Under the pieces are notes generated by a model. It did not search any database. It was not told where the DNA came from and saw nothing but the letters and a program-made list of their open reading frames with translations. Both the position numbers and the translations under genes were made by a program. 64,000 nt of DNA from an uncultured Eubacteriales bacterium (GTDB taxonomy: Bacteria; Bacillota; Clostridia; Christensenellales; Aristaeellaceae), in the NCBI GenBank assembly GCA_900315315.1, contig OMYT01000017.1, positions 1 through 64,000 on the forward strand, read 5' to 3'. The first letter of the stretch is position 1; each line of letters begins with the position of its first letter. Shown here piece by piece: positions 8,835-16,962 of this stretch.

Positions 8835-9473
8835 TCAGGAATGGAACAGGAGGATTGTGCCGACAGCAACAAACAACTGGCAAAGGATATTGGATGCCTC
8901 TATGACCCAGTGAACTTTCGGGTTTTTCAGATCCGCCTTGATGCCGATTCCGCACAGCATAATGAACAGCAGGATGGCCACGGCATACAGAACAATCGGG
9001 AATACCATATTTCTGCAGGCGGAGAGTGTGATCAGGGAAACATAGGTCAGCAGATAGCCGGCCGCTCCGGTCAGCACGGCGATGGTATTGATTTTCTTCG
9101 TCTGGTGATACAGAAAGACCAGGCTGACAATGATCACCAGGATCAGAAAGATCAGGACGGAAGGCCGGATGTTCATCACAGACTGGAAGAGCATCAGCCC
9201 GGACAGCAGGATTCCGGCATTTACGCAGAAAACCAGAGTGACTGGCATCCGGAACTTAATCACATTCAGCTCGACCAGAACCTTGCCTGTCGGGATCAGC
9301 AAGCCGAAAAAGACCGAAATACCTGCCCCGATCAGGAAGAGAATCCCATAAGACGGCTGCATTTGGGGATACCAGTGGCGGAACAGTTCGATCATGGTAA
9401 TGGTATACAGGATCGGATTGACGTAATCAAGCAATCCCAGCGGTACGGAAAAACGGTTGAACTTCTTTTCCAT
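8835..9473 (-). CDS. Polytopic membrane protein, 212 aa
   Basis: Seven hydrophobic segments are visible, e.g. around residues 42-60 (YGILFLIGAGISVFFGLLI), 75-97, 103-122, 130-150, 157-180 and 190-210 (ILCQLFVAVGTILLFH). A basic, amphipathic N-terminus MEKKFNRF precedes them. No charged transport motif that I recognise. GGAGAATGAGACGAA precedes the start. It stands alone between the remnant at 8727 (same strand, own promoter) and a gap; probably a small integral membrane protein of unknown role. Confidence 0.75.
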   Translation of the reverse strand: MEKKFNRFSVPLGLLDYVNPILYTITMIELFRHWYPQMQPSYGILFLIGAGISVFFGLLIPTGKVLVELNVIKFRMPVTLVFCVNAGILLSGLMLFQSVMNIRPSVLIFLILVIIVSLVFLYHQTKKINTIAVLTGAAGYLLTYVSLITLSACRNMVFPIVLYAVAILLFIMLCGIGIKADLKNPKVHWVIEASNILCQLFVAVGTILLFHS

Positions 9474-9601
9474 TTCGTCTCATTCTCCAAATCAGGTTGT
9501 TGAACCCCAGAACAATATATCACAGAACCGATGTGTCGGAGGTGTTTTTTGTAGGATTATCTTTCTCTCTTTCCCGGAAGCATCCGAAAGGAGTTGATCC
9601 A

Positions 9602-9679
9602 ATGGAACTGGGACTGAAAGAACGCTTCTGTTCCGGAGATCGCCGGAAAACTCTGGACGGGCGCAATACCGACAGGTAA
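9602..9679 (+). other. 25-codon ORF with a good ribosome site, probable 5' gene remnant
   Basis: AAAGGAG lies eight bases before ATG 9602. The peptide begins MELGLKERF, which resembles the start of short-chain dehydrogenases (M-x-L-G-L-K-x-K), then loses sense and stops at 9679. I read it as the 5' end of a lost gene. The rest of the 370-base gap (9474-9843) holds only a terminator and the AT-rich promoter area of the next gene. Confidence 0.3.
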
Positions 9680-9726
9680 CATGAACGGAACAGTAACGCC
9701 CACCGATGCCGGCACGCGGAACATTG

Positions 9727-9756
9727 CTGCTGCCTTCGGGTGGCAGTTATTTTTTG
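9727..9756 (+). terminator. Terminator-like hairpin
   Basis: GCTGCC-TTCGGGT-GGCAG forms a short stem with a loop, followed by TTATTTTTTG. It follows the 25-codon remnant and precedes the AT-rich leader of the DUF6465 gene. Confidence 0.5.
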
Positions 9757-9843
9757 TTGCCGAAATCAAGTTTTAATGTTATTTTTGAATAGAGAGTATT
9801 TTGCATTGATTTATTATATTAAGCTATCTGTGAGGAAAATCAG

Positions 9844-10086
9844 ATGAAAAAGACGGAACAGATGAAGAAACCGGCTGCAGCCAAGTCAGCCGCAAAGAAA
9901 CCTTCGAAGCCTGTGATCTATATCCAGTCCCCCTATGGCGGGGAAATCACTCCGGAGGAAATTCTGGACCGGATGCCCGACGGGACGGAGGCCTGCTATG
10001 TTCGGGTCGACCAGAATCTGATCTGGTGGGTCCGTAAAGACGGGGAGACCGGAGCGGTTCAGATCTGGGGCAGCGACTGGGCCTGA
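9844..10086 (+). CDS. DUF6465 family protein
   Basis: 80 residues: a Lys/Ala-rich flexible start (MKKTEQMKKPAAAKSAAKK) and a compact domain with IYIQSPYGGEITPEEIL, EACYVRVDQNLIWWV and a final IWGSDW. This pattern is DUF6465, a small clostridial domain of unknown function. A paralogue with the same layout lies at 46865-47095, and a 13-codon copy of the paralogue's start lies at 45147. The basic tail suggests binding to nucleic acid or another polyanion, which is inference. It has an AT-rich upstream region (9770-9835). Confidence 0.85.
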   Translation: MKKTEQMKKPAAAKSAAKKPSKPVIYIQSPYGGEITPEEILDRMPDGTEACYVRVDQNLIWWVRKDGETGAVQIWGSDWA

Positions 10087-10110
10087 AGATGAGATAAAGG
10101 TGCAGACAAT

Positions 10111-10776
10111 ATGGAGAAGAACTATATTCCGAACATCCAGAGTTCGCTGCGGCATCATATTCTGAAGATGCCGGAAGCCTGCTATTCTGCCAGCGGGATC
10201 ATCGTGAACGGCAGGCGGATCAAGACCTTTGTTTTTACGACCGATCTGGCAATCATCCGGAACTGTGACGCGGATGCCGTGTTCGCGGTTTATCCCTTTA
10301 CGCCGCAGCAGGCGATCAGCGATGCCGTTATCAAGGCTTCCTATATCCCGGTTTTCTGCGGCGTCGGCGGGGGAACGACGAGGGGATTGAGGACGATTGC
10401 GCTGGCCAAGGATGTGGAATGCCAGGGCGCGATGGGCGTAATTCTGAACGCGCCGATCAACAATCTGAATCTGGCTGCCGTGGCCGCCGCGGTGGACATC
10501 CCGGTGATCATTACCGTGACGCAGGAGAGCACGGATATTTCAGCCCGGCTGGCCGCGGGCGCCTCTGTTCTGAATGTGGCCTGCGGAGGAAAGACACCGG
10601 AGGTTGTGGCAAAGATCCGGCAAAGCTTCCCGGAGATTCCGCTGATTGCCAGCGGGGGGAATACGGAAGAGAACATCGCCAGGACCATTGAGGCCGGAGC
10701 CAATGCGATTACGTTTACGCCCCCATCCACAGCGGAGCTATTCAAGGAAATGATGGAAAAGTACCGGGAAGAATGA
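10111..10776 (+). CDS. TIM-barrel phosphate-binding protein (aldolase/ThiE-like fold)
   Basis: 221 residues. The C-terminal half has a typical phosphate-binding barrel end: IPLIASGGNTEENIARTIEAGANAITFTPP, as in KDPG aldolase, ThiE and related barrels. Earlier strands include DADAVFAVYPF, IPVFCGVGGG and CQGAMGVILNAP. In databases such proteins are usually called hydrolase or dihydroorotate-dehydrogenase-like without an assigned reaction. Start has AAAGGTG upstream. It is 25 bases after the DUF6465 gene and 38 bases before msrC, so the three may form one transcript. Fold call is firm; reaction is not known. Confidence 0.7.
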   Translation: MEKNYIPNIQSSLRHHILKMPEACYSASGIIVNGRRIKTFVFTTDLAIIRNCDADAVFAVYPFTPQQAISDAVIKASYIPVFCGVGGGTTRGLRTIALAKDVECQGAMGVILNAPINNLNLAAVAAAVDIPVIITVTQESTDISARLAAGASVLNVACGGKTPEVVAKIRQSFPEIPLIASGGNTEENIARTIEAGANAITFTPPSTAELFKEMMEKYREE

Positions 10777-10814
10777 TGATCCGGACAAGAAAGAGGATGC
10801 GTAAGTGGCAAATG

Positions 10815-11273
10815 ATGAAGTATGAATTACTGTTTGAACAGGCAAAGGGTATTCTGGAGGTGGAACCTTGGTATGTGTCCGCACTGAGTAATATTTCTTC
10901 GCTGATCATGACCACGCTGTCGGATCTGAACTGGGCAGGGTTTTATCTGTTCAGAAACGGAGAACTAACTGTAGGACCGTTCCAGGGGAAACCGGCCTGT
11001 ATCCATATTACCCCGGGCAAGGGTGTGTGCGGAACCGCGGTTGCCCGGGATGAGACCGTCGTGGTTCCGGATGTGCATCAGTTCCCGGGTCATATTGCCT
11101 GCGATGGTGCTTCGGAATCCGAAATCGTAATCCCAATTCATGCGGGCGGGCAGGTTATGGCTGTATTGGACATCGACAGTCCGGTGAAGAACCGCTTCAG
11201 CACGGAAGATCAGGTGGGGCTGGAGGCGCTTGTACGGCTGATTGAAGAGAAGATGAACTGGGCGGAGCGCTGA
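10815..11273 (+). CDS. msrC: Free methionine-(R)-sulfoxide reductase (GAF domain)
   Basis: Single GAF domain of the fRMsr family. All signature segments are present: LNWAGFYLF, VGPFQGKPACIHI, GKGVCGTA, DVHQFPGHIACD, SESEIVIPI and VLDIDSP. The three conserved cysteines (PAC, GVCG, IACD) are intact, so it should reduce free L-methionine-R-sulfoxide with thioredoxin and help repair oxidative damage in the cytoplasm. ATG 10812 or 10815 (MKYELLFEQ) is the likely start, although no strong ribosome site is close; an in-frame ATG at 10797 sits directly on an AGAGG. About 152 residues, normal for the family. Confidence 0.9.
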   Translation: MKYELLFEQAKGILEVEPWYVSALSNISSLIMTTLSDLNWAGFYLFRNGELTVGPFQGKPACIHITPGKGVCGTAVARDETVVVPDVHQFPGHIACDGASESEIVIPIHAGGQVMAVLDIDSPVKNRFSTEDQVGLEALVRLIEEKMNWAER

Positions 11274-11299
11274 ATCATAGGCATAAAAGGCGGTTGACT

Positions 11300-11374
11300 G
11301 TGTCAATGCCTTTCGAACCTGATGGGGTCGATGATCCGGACGAATCCCTGCCGGAAACGATGGATCAGGAGGAA
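11300..11374 (+). pseudogene. N-terminal fragment of the small acidic protein family
   Basis: GTG 11300 opens a frame reading SMPFEPDGVDDPDESLPETM DQEE, clearly related to the first 25 residues of the protein at 6704. AAAGGCGG precedes it. Homology ends exactly at base 11374, where the convergent serine hydrolase remnant begins; after this the frame is unrelated sequence. The junction shows that a deletion or insertion cut this copy. Confidence 0.7.
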
Positions 11375-11950
11375 TTACTTTGCGAGCCTGTTCGTCAGTT
11401 CCTCTGCAAAAAGAGCATATTCTTTTTTTTCCGTTTCTTCCGCCCAGGCCTTCAGAACGGCGATCTTGCTCCGTGCGTTTTTGACGGAGGGATGATCCGA
11501 ACCCGCATCTTCCGGGATCAGCTTCAGGCTTTCCGCGGCCATATCCGCCAGCAGATCCATCAGCTGGGCGGAAATATCCGCCTGCTCATCCAGGCCGATG
11601 GACAGGATCTGCGGAACAAAACCCAGGGAGGAAGCGGTATAGGCATTTCCGTCAAACTTATTCTGGTTACTCCCGTCAGTCACGGGAGAATTGATTTAGT
11701 TGGTCAGATAAACGATCACCAGATCGCGGGAAGCATCCACCATTGCCAGGGTGTTATCGGGATAGCCTTTCCAATCCGGGAACACGGCTGTTTTCTGCCA
11801 TTCCCGGGCCGGAATTTCGCTCACCCGGAGAACGGACATCACGGGTTTTTCAGTTTCTGCGGCACAGCTGGAAACAAATCCGGCTGTCAGGAGCACGGAG
11901 ATCAATACAGACAGCAGTCTTCTGATTATGGTCACATGTCTTTCAGTCAT
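11375..11950 (-). pseudogene. Serine hydrolase (beta-lactamase-related) remnant: internal deletion plus stop codon
   Basis: Minus strand: ATG 11950 with GAGAGGG upstream starts a lipoprotein-type signal peptide (LLTAGFVSSCAAE), followed directly by the C-terminal part of a class C beta-lactamase-like serine hydrolase (TLAMVDASRDLVIVYLTN, then NSPVTDGSNQNKFDG). The central catalytic domain with the S-x-x-K and Y-x-N motifs is missing, so roughly 200 residues have been deleted. In addition TAA at 11696-11698 interrupts the frame between LTN and INSPV in the same frame, where homologues would have Lys. The gene is dead as an enzyme. Confidence 0.75.
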
Positions 11951-12100
11951 AATCCCTCTCATCCCACAGGTCTCCCTTCGCCGCGCGAGTTGTGTTTGCA
12001 AAACAGAATATTCTCTGCTGATTCAGACTGTTCCTGCCGGGAACGGAGTTGATCCGTGAGCGTGTTTATTTTTTTGCAGGAATGATATGGGTGGTTTTGC

Positions 12101-12129
12101 TTGCACGGATGCAAAAAAGATGGTATTTT
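12101..12129 (+). promoter_or_regulatory. TTGC-class promoter (TTGCAC-17-TATTTT)
   Basis: TTGCAC 12101-12106, 17-base spacer ending AAAAAAGATGG, TATTTT 12124-12129. The same plan (TTGC, 17 bases ending in TGG or TGC, TATWTT) recurs at 16853, 29022 (minus), 43008, 46798 and 53235. It transcribes the short ORF at 12167 and the nucleotidase. Confidence 0.7.
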
Positions 12130-12166
12130 GTGAGCATAAGAAATCATTTATATGGGGGTAAGGCGT

Positions 12167-12268
12167 ATGGCCATGCCTTTCGATCCGGAAGACGCGTATT
12201 ACGAGTGGCAGAACCGGATCAATGTGCTGCAGGATCTGATAGATGCGAGTGATTTGCAGATGGGTTGA
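12167..12268 (+). pseudogene. Internally deleted copy of the small acidic protein, 33 codons
   Basis: ATG 12167 reads MAMPFDPED, then jumps to AYYEWQNRINVLQDLIDAS, i.e. the two ends of the protein at 6704 fused in frame with about 43 residues missing. GGGGGTAAGG lies upstream and the ORF keeps a stop codon, so it may still be translated. It lies between the TTGC-class promoter and the nucleotidase gene and would act as a short upstream ORF. Confidence 0.75.
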
Positions 12269-12311
12269 CAGACCATACAGTAATCATAAAGAAATAGGGA
12301 GCGTAAGGAAT

Positions 12312-14012
12312 ATGAAAAAGCGTTTGGGATTTGTTTTGCTGGTCGTTTTGTGCTTTTCCCTCGCGGCGTGCGCGTTTGCGTATACGGAGGGGCCCGTTGC
12401 TGACCAGGGCATGCAGGCATACCCTGCCGGCAATCCGGAGGACGTAGCCGCGGTGATCCTGCATACCAATGATATTCATGTTGGGTTTGAGGATAACATC
12501 GGATACGACGGCCTTGCACTTTATAAGAAGGAACTTGAGGAGCTGTATGATCATGTGCTCCTGGTTGATGCCGGAGACGCCATCCAGGGCGCCCCGATCG
12601 GAGCCATTTCCAAAGGCGCGGAACTGATCAAAATAATGAACCGCCTTGGCTATGATCTGGCAGTGCCCGGAAACCATGAGTTCGATTTCGGATTTGAGGC
12701 GCTGGAAGACCGGTCGGAGGAACTGAAGTGCGGCTATACCTGTGCCAATTTCTGTGTAACAGGCGGGGAACCGGTGTTTGAGCCGTGGCGGATCCTTGCG
12801 GCCGGGGATGTGAAGATTGGCTTTGTCGGCGTGGTGGCGCCGGATACGTTTGTCAAATCTTCCATCAGGGATATTCTGAATGAAGTTGGCGAACCGATGT
12901 ATGATTTCCTGGCGGATGAGACAGGGGAGCGCCTGGCTGCGGCCCTTCAGCAATCGATCGATGAAGCGCGGAAAAACGGTGCGGACTATATGATCCTTGT
13001 CTCCCATCTGGGAAACAATGATACGATCACGGAAACTTTCCGGTGTGATCCGATCGTTGAAAAACTGTCGGGGCTGGATATGGTGATCGACGCACATTCC
13101 CATGAGCTTTATAACCGGACCGTGAAAGACCGGACGGGGAAGGAGATCCCGATTGCCCAGGCGGGAAAGAAGCTGGAATCAATCGGGCAACTGGTGATCT
13201 ATAAGGACGGCCGCCTGGAGGAAAGCCTCGTGGAAGAAGTCCCGGCCCCGAAGGACCTGGAGGCTGAGAAGGTGACCCGGGGTAAGAAGGAACGGTATGT
13301 GGATCCTGAAATGAAGGCATTTATCGATGAAATCGTTGCCTCTTACGCGGACACGATGGAACGGAAGATCGGGACGCTGTCCTATGACATGATCGTACGG
13401 GACGAAGACGGCTATGACATCAGCCGGGTGGAGGAAAACGGACTCTGCGACTTTGTGACGGATGCTTACCGCGCAATCGGCGGCACGCAGGTTGCGTTCC
13501 TGACTGCCGGCTCCGTACGCAATAATCTGGAGGCGGGTGATGTTACTTATAACAGTATGCTGAATATCCTGCCATATTCCAATGATGTTGTCACGGCTGA
13601 GGTGACCGGACAGATGATCCTGGATGCTCTTGAATTCGGAGTTGCGAAGCTTCCGGACATATCTGCAGGATTTCCGCAGGTCTCGGGGATTACTTTCCAT
13701 GTCAATAAAGAGATCCCGAGCAGCGTTGCGGCAGACGAAAAGAATCAGTTTCTTTCGGTGGACGGGGAACGGCGCGTGACCAATGTAAAGATCGGGGAGG
13801 AGACGCTTGATCCGGAAAAAGAATATACGCTCACCGGCACCAGCTATGTGTTAAACGGCGGCGATGGCTATTCGATGTTCAGGGATGCGGCGATCCTCAC
13901 CATGACCATGCTTCCGGACAACGAAGTGGTCATGAAGTACCTGGAGGAAAATCTGAACGGTGTGATCCCGGACACCTATCAGGAGGCTTCCGGAAGGCTG
14001 ATCTGGGACTGA
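12312..14012 (+). CDS. Exported bifunctional 5'-nucleotidase / 2',3'-cyclic phosphodiesterase
   Basis: Signal peptide MKKRLGFVLLVVLCFSLAAC (LAAC lipobox possible). Metallophosphoesterase domain (residues 50-290): LHTNDIHVGF, LVDAGDAIQG, VPGNHEFDFG, LVSHLG and DAHSHEL supply the metal ligands. 5'-nucleotidase C-terminal domain (residues 350-560): DFVTDAYRAIGG, FLTAGSVRNNLEAGDVTY, ILPYSNDVV, GGDGYSMF. It should release phosphate from nucleotides outside the membrane for scavenging. TAAGGA precedes ATG 12312. About 566 residues, normal length. Alone in its unit, behind the short acidic-protein ORF. Confidence 0.93.
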   Translation: MKKRLGFVLLVVLCFSLAACAFAYTEGPVADQGMQAYPAGNPEDVAAVILHTNDIHVGFEDNIGYDGLALYKKELEELYDHVLLVDAGDAIQGAPIGAISKGAELIKIMNRLGYDLAVPGNHEFDFGFEALEDRSEELKCGYTCANFCVTGGEPVFEPWRILAAGDVKIGFVGVVAPDTFVKSSIRDILNEVGEPMYDFLADETGERLAAALQQSIDEARKNGADYMILVSHLGNNDTITETFRCDPIVEKLSGLDMVIDAHSHELYNRTVKDRTGKEIPIAQAGKKLESIGQLVIYKDGRLEESLVEEVPAPKDLEAEKVTRGKKERYVDPEMKAFIDEIVASYADTMERKIGTLSYDMIVRDEDGYDISRVEENGLCDFVTDAYRAIGGTQVAFLTAGSVRNNLEAGDVTYNSMLNILPYSNDVVTAEVTGQMILDALEFGVAKLPDISAGFPQVSGITFHVNKEIPSSVAADEKNQFLSVDGERRVTNVKIGEETLDPEKEYTLTGTSYVLNGGDGYSMFRDAAILTMTMLPDNEVVMKYLEENLNGVIPDTYQEASGRLIWD

Positions 14013-14115
14013 TCAGGGGCCTTGAAGAAGAAAAGCGTTCCGGCATTACGCACGAAACGGTCCTGGAAGATGACCGTGTGAATCTTCCAAAAGTGTGACA
14101 CTCTGGAACACCCCA

Positions 14116-14144
14116 TTGAAAAACAATCAAACATGAAATATAAT
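14116..14144 (+). promoter_or_regulatory. Sigma-A promoter TTGAAA-17-TATAAT
   Basis: TTGAAA 14116-14121, TATAAT 14139-14144, spacing 17. It lies 42 bases before the DUF1269 gene, whose ribosome site AGGAGG is at 14172. Confidence 0.8.
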
Positions 14145-14185
14145 CAATATCAACAAAAAACTTACTCAAAGAGGAGGATTTCCAC

Positions 14186-14681
14186 ATGTACAATATTGCA
14201 GCCGTAGAGTTCGCTAACGAGAGCGATGCCCGCCAGGCCTTGAAGGGCTTGTCCGAGACCCCCCAAATCAACGGAACCACCATTTATCAGATTGCGCTGG
14301 TGAAGCGTCAGAATGGTGAGCTCAAGCTTTGCGACAACTTCACATCCGAGTATCTCACCGACAGCGATACCGTTAAGGGTGGCCTGCTCGGCGGCCTGAT
14401 CGGTCTGCTGGGCGGCGGCATCGGCGTGGTGCTGGGCGGTGTTGCCGGCGCCCTGTTGGGTGATGCCAAAGACGCTGACAATAAGCATTTAAGCCAGGAA
14501 CTGATCGCTCAGGTGGCTGAGAGAATGGAAGAGGGCGACATGGGTCTGCTCATGACGGTGAACGAGACCGACGCACATGCTGGTGAAGTACAACAACAAG
14601 AACGTCTACCGCTTTGACGCCGAAACCATCGCCAAAGAGGTGGAAACTGCCAAGCAGCAGGCTGAGCAGAAGGAAGACTGA
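14186..14681 (+). pseudogene. DUF1269 membrane-associated protein with a frameshift near its 3' end
   Basis: N-terminal part: MYNIAAVEFANESDARQAL (alpha/beta strand-helix typical of DUF1269), then a Gly-rich hydrophobic hairpin (VKGGLLGGLIGLLGGGIGVV). The frame breaks around base 14573: after LLMTVNETDAH the +1 frame continues with MLVKYNNKNVYRFDAETIAK and ends at TGA 14679-14681 (QQAEQKED), which is the expected C-terminus. One extra base in 14566-14576 explains this. In the present frame the protein ends at 14617 with an unrelated tail. Higher GC and Gly/Leu codon bias than its neighbours suggest it may have been acquired. Confidence 0.8.
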
Positions 14682-14716
14682 TCTCCGTCATTCCACACCG
14701 TAGCTTACACCAATAT

Positions 14717-14760
14717 TACAGGGGGACGGCACTTCCATGATGGAAGTACCGTCCCCCTGT
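14717..14760 (+). terminator. Long perfect hairpin, bidirectional terminator-like
   Basis: ACAGGGGGACGG and CCGTCCCCCTGT, plus inner ACTTCCAT / ATGGAAGT, form a stem of about 20 pairs with a single mismatched pair and one-base loop. A weak T-rich tail follows. It separates the DUF1269 gene from the Sel1 remnant. GGGGGACGG hairpins of this kind recur in many clostridial genomes. Confidence 0.7.
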
Positions 14761-14797
14761 TTGCGAATCAGATTCTTTTGAAGGAGAAGAAACCTCA

Positions 14798-15075
14798 ATG
14801 AAGAATATCATGCTGTTTGTCCTGGCGCTTTGTCTGTGTTTTATCGTTTTCGGCGGATCCGCTTTTGCCGATACCGCGGCAGCGGAAGCCCCGGCGGCGG
14901 AAAAACAGGGCGTGTCGGATGCAATGTTCGGCCTGGGGGAATGCTGCTATGAGGGAAAAGGTCTGGAGAAGGATCTGGACAAATAGGCGGAATGGTACCG
15001 GAAAGCCCTCGATGCCGGATATATGCCGACTGAGGATGACCAGGCACACCTGGAGGCCGTGCTGGGGGAAGACTA
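14798..15075 (+). pseudogene. Exported Sel1-repeat protein interrupted by TAG
   Basis: AAGGAGAAG precedes ATG 14798. Signal peptide MKNIMLFVLALCLCFIVFGG...AFAD, then a Sel1-like repeat: DAMFGLGECCYEGKGLEKDLDK, stop TAG at 14984-14986, and in the same frame AEWYRKALDAGYM, which completes the repeat (A-x-x-W-Y-x-K-A). So a Gln or Lys codon has become TAG. The frame stays open into the convergent HD gene; the natural end is unclear but was probably near 15075. Only one repeat remains, fewer than usual. Confidence 0.75.
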
Positions 15076-15978
15076 TCATTGCGGAAGTGTAAAGGAAGGT
15101 GACAGTTCAACCAGTTCAATCCGCTGCTGCGTAATCACATACGGGGTTCTGCCCAGCACTGCGGCCCGGCATGTGTCCAGTGTTTTCTGCATTTTGGCGG
15201 CCATTTCGTACAGAAGGCGGAGGATTACCCTGTCAGAAGGATCCACATAAAGAATAAAGGAATCTTCCCTGATTTCCAGCCTGCGGACGGCGCGAACCTT
15301 TTTATTCTCGATGATCTGGGTTTCATCTGTCAGGCTTTTAATATCGTACAGCAGAATAGGGTTTCGGGACGCGGCGACGTCAATTTCATCCGCCAGGCGG
15401 ATCAATGCCGAGAGATAGGGAAGGCAGATGGCGTTCCCGTTCGGCACGAAAAATTCAATCGGATATTCCTTTTCATCCAGCAGATCTGTCTTCCTGTGGC
15501 CCCGCGCCACCTGGATAATCGCTTGACGGTGTGCTTCGGAGGGAATATCAAACAGATCCGCGTATTTCCGGATGAACAGCCCGGAAAACTCATGATGAAA
15601 GTCCCGGATCGTGATGGAATAATGATCGCGGGAATGCGTCTCGAAATAATCACCGAAGTCAATTTCCCGTGAGAACAGTTCAAAATCCTTCATGGTGATG
15701 CCCATCCCCGTGTCATGAAGATAACACGCGGCCAGCAGCACATAGAGCTCATCCGCGTTCAGCCGGTCCAGCCGGTCGCCGATGAGCCGGTTGCAGAAGT
15801 CAATAACGGTCAGGGAATGAAGATTGCTGTGGTCCGTGTACTCCGGGAAGATCAGTTTATAGTGCGAAAGAATATACTGCAGAGCGAATACCGCGCTCCT
15901 GAAGCGCGTATGCAGTTCCGGATCCAGATAGTACAGCCGGCGTTCCATCTCAAAATCAAACCTGTCGTTGCTGTCCAT
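15076..15978 (-). CDS. HD-domain protein (phosphohydrolase-like)
   Basis: 300 residues. EYTDHSNLHSLTVIDFCNRL followed by YVLLAACYLHDTGMGI gives the His...His-Asp metal ligands of the HD superfamily; later RGHRKTD and LADEIDVAASR supply further conserved His/Asp. The C-terminal part (VRAVRRLEIREDSFILYV) resembles the tail of HD proteins fused to or partnered with GHKL ATPases, but no such partner is present. Substrate could be a nucleotide or a signalling nucleotide. GGGGAAG before ATG 15978 supports this start over upstream ATGs. Convergent with the Sel1 remnant. Confidence 0.8.
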   Translation of the reverse strand: MDSNDRFDFEMERRLYYLDPELHTRFRSAVFALQYILSHYKLIFPEYTDHSNLHSLTVIDFCNRLIGDRLDRLNADELYVLLAACYLHDTGMGITMKDFELFSREIDFGDYFETHSRDHYSITIRDFHHEFSGLFIRKYADLFDIPSEAHRQAIIQVARGHRKTDLLDEKEYPIEFFVPNGNAICLPYLSALIRLADEIDVAASRNPILLYDIKSLTDETQIIENKKVRAVRRLEIREDSFILYVDPSDRVILRLLYEMAAKMQKTLDTCRAAVLGRTPYVITQQRIELVELSPSFTLPQ

Positions 15979-16126
15979 GGTTTCTTCCCCTGCTCTCATC
16001 GTTATCCGGGTCTCTGCACAGAAGGCTTTTGAGATTCTATCATAAATGAATGACTGACGCAAATATGCTTCGGCATTGCCGGCAGACGGACCAGGACCTT
16101 TGCGGGTTTTCATCAGTCAGAAATAA

Positions 16127-16726
16127 TTAATGCAGGTTTGCAGGCTCCATGGTAAAGACGACATAATCAGTTCCGTCCGGCCGAAGGGTTTTCAGCACAT
16201 ATCCATCCGGAAGCTCCAGCATGTCCCCCAGAGTCACTGTTTGAAAATAATGCAGGATTACATCCGAACTCATAGTGTCCCGATAGGTGTAGGCAATCAT
16301 CTGATTCAGTCCATACATTGCTAAACGCCAGGCGTTTTCCTCCGCCTCATCCGCCAGACACATATACCAGAACAGACAGGGATTGTCTGGTGAAACATCT
16401 TCCGCCTTCTCAAAACCGAAGACGACCTCAATCGCCCAGTCTTTGGACCCATAGTAAAAGCATTCTGTATCAGCGTCATATTCCGTCAGGGAACACGTTT
16501 CAACCAGGCGGTCCGCCTCCTCGTCACCGGATTGCTCACGGATCGGAGCGACATTATAGGGGAGCATTTCATTAAACATGCTCATGAACATCCGGGGAAT
16601 CATATAATTTTCCGTTTCCGCGGTTTCCCCTTCGGCGGAGGTGAGGGTTTCGGCAGTCTTTTCCGCAAATGCAAAGCTAAACATCATCAGAATTCCCAGG
16701 AATATGGCCATCAGTCTTTTTATCAT
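16127..16726 (-). CDS. Exported protein of unknown function, 199 aa
   Basis: Signal peptide MIKRLMAIFLGILMMFSFAFAEK; AAAGGAAG lies before ATG 16726. The mature protein is acidic and contains paired aromatic stretches (ECFYYGSKDWAIEVVFGFE, CLFWYMCLAD). No motif I recognise. A TTGCCT-17-TACACT promoter-like pair lies upstream on the same strand near 16805-16833, divergent from the sdaA promoter. Confidence 0.75.
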   Translation of the reverse strand: MIKRLMAIFLGILMMFSFAFAEKTAETLTSAEGETAETENYMIPRMFMSMFNEMLPYNVAPIREQSGDEEADRLVETCSLTEYDADTECFYYGSKDWAIEVVFGFEKAEDVSPDNPCLFWYMCLADEAEENAWRLAMYGLNQMIAYTYRDTMSSDVILHYFQTVTLGDMLELPDGYVLKTLRPDGTDYVVFTMEPANLH

Positions 16727-16852
16727 GTTGATCTTCCTTTCAGTATTTTTAGGGTTCCGGTATGTATGACGAAAAAAACGCTTCCGGAGTTCCCGACATC
16801 TTTTTTTCAGTGTATATGATGCAGAGGGGGGAGGCAAGGAAATGTTTTTTCG

Positions 16853-16881
16853 TTGCAGAAGGGAAGAGAAAATGGTATATT
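16853..16881 (+). promoter_or_regulatory. TTGC-class promoter (TTGCAG-17-TATATT)
   Basis: TTGCAG 16853-16858, 17-base spacer ending GAAAATGG, TATATT 16876-16881. It precedes sdaA. Between it and the gene, 16935-16950 carries GACTAACACGTAAAAA, nearly identical to 1378-1392 before the exported protein at 1407. Confidence 0.7.
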
Positions 16882-16962
16882 CTGAGTCAGAGAAAGTGTT
16901 TTACAGAAAGCCGGATTAAATACCGGAAGGGACGGACTAACACGTAAAAAGGAGTGATTCAC

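Noticed and set aside
8841-9503. 220-codon plus-strand open frame opposite the membrane protein at 8835
   Set aside because: Gln/Asp/His-rich mirror of hydrophobic codons; no ribosome site.
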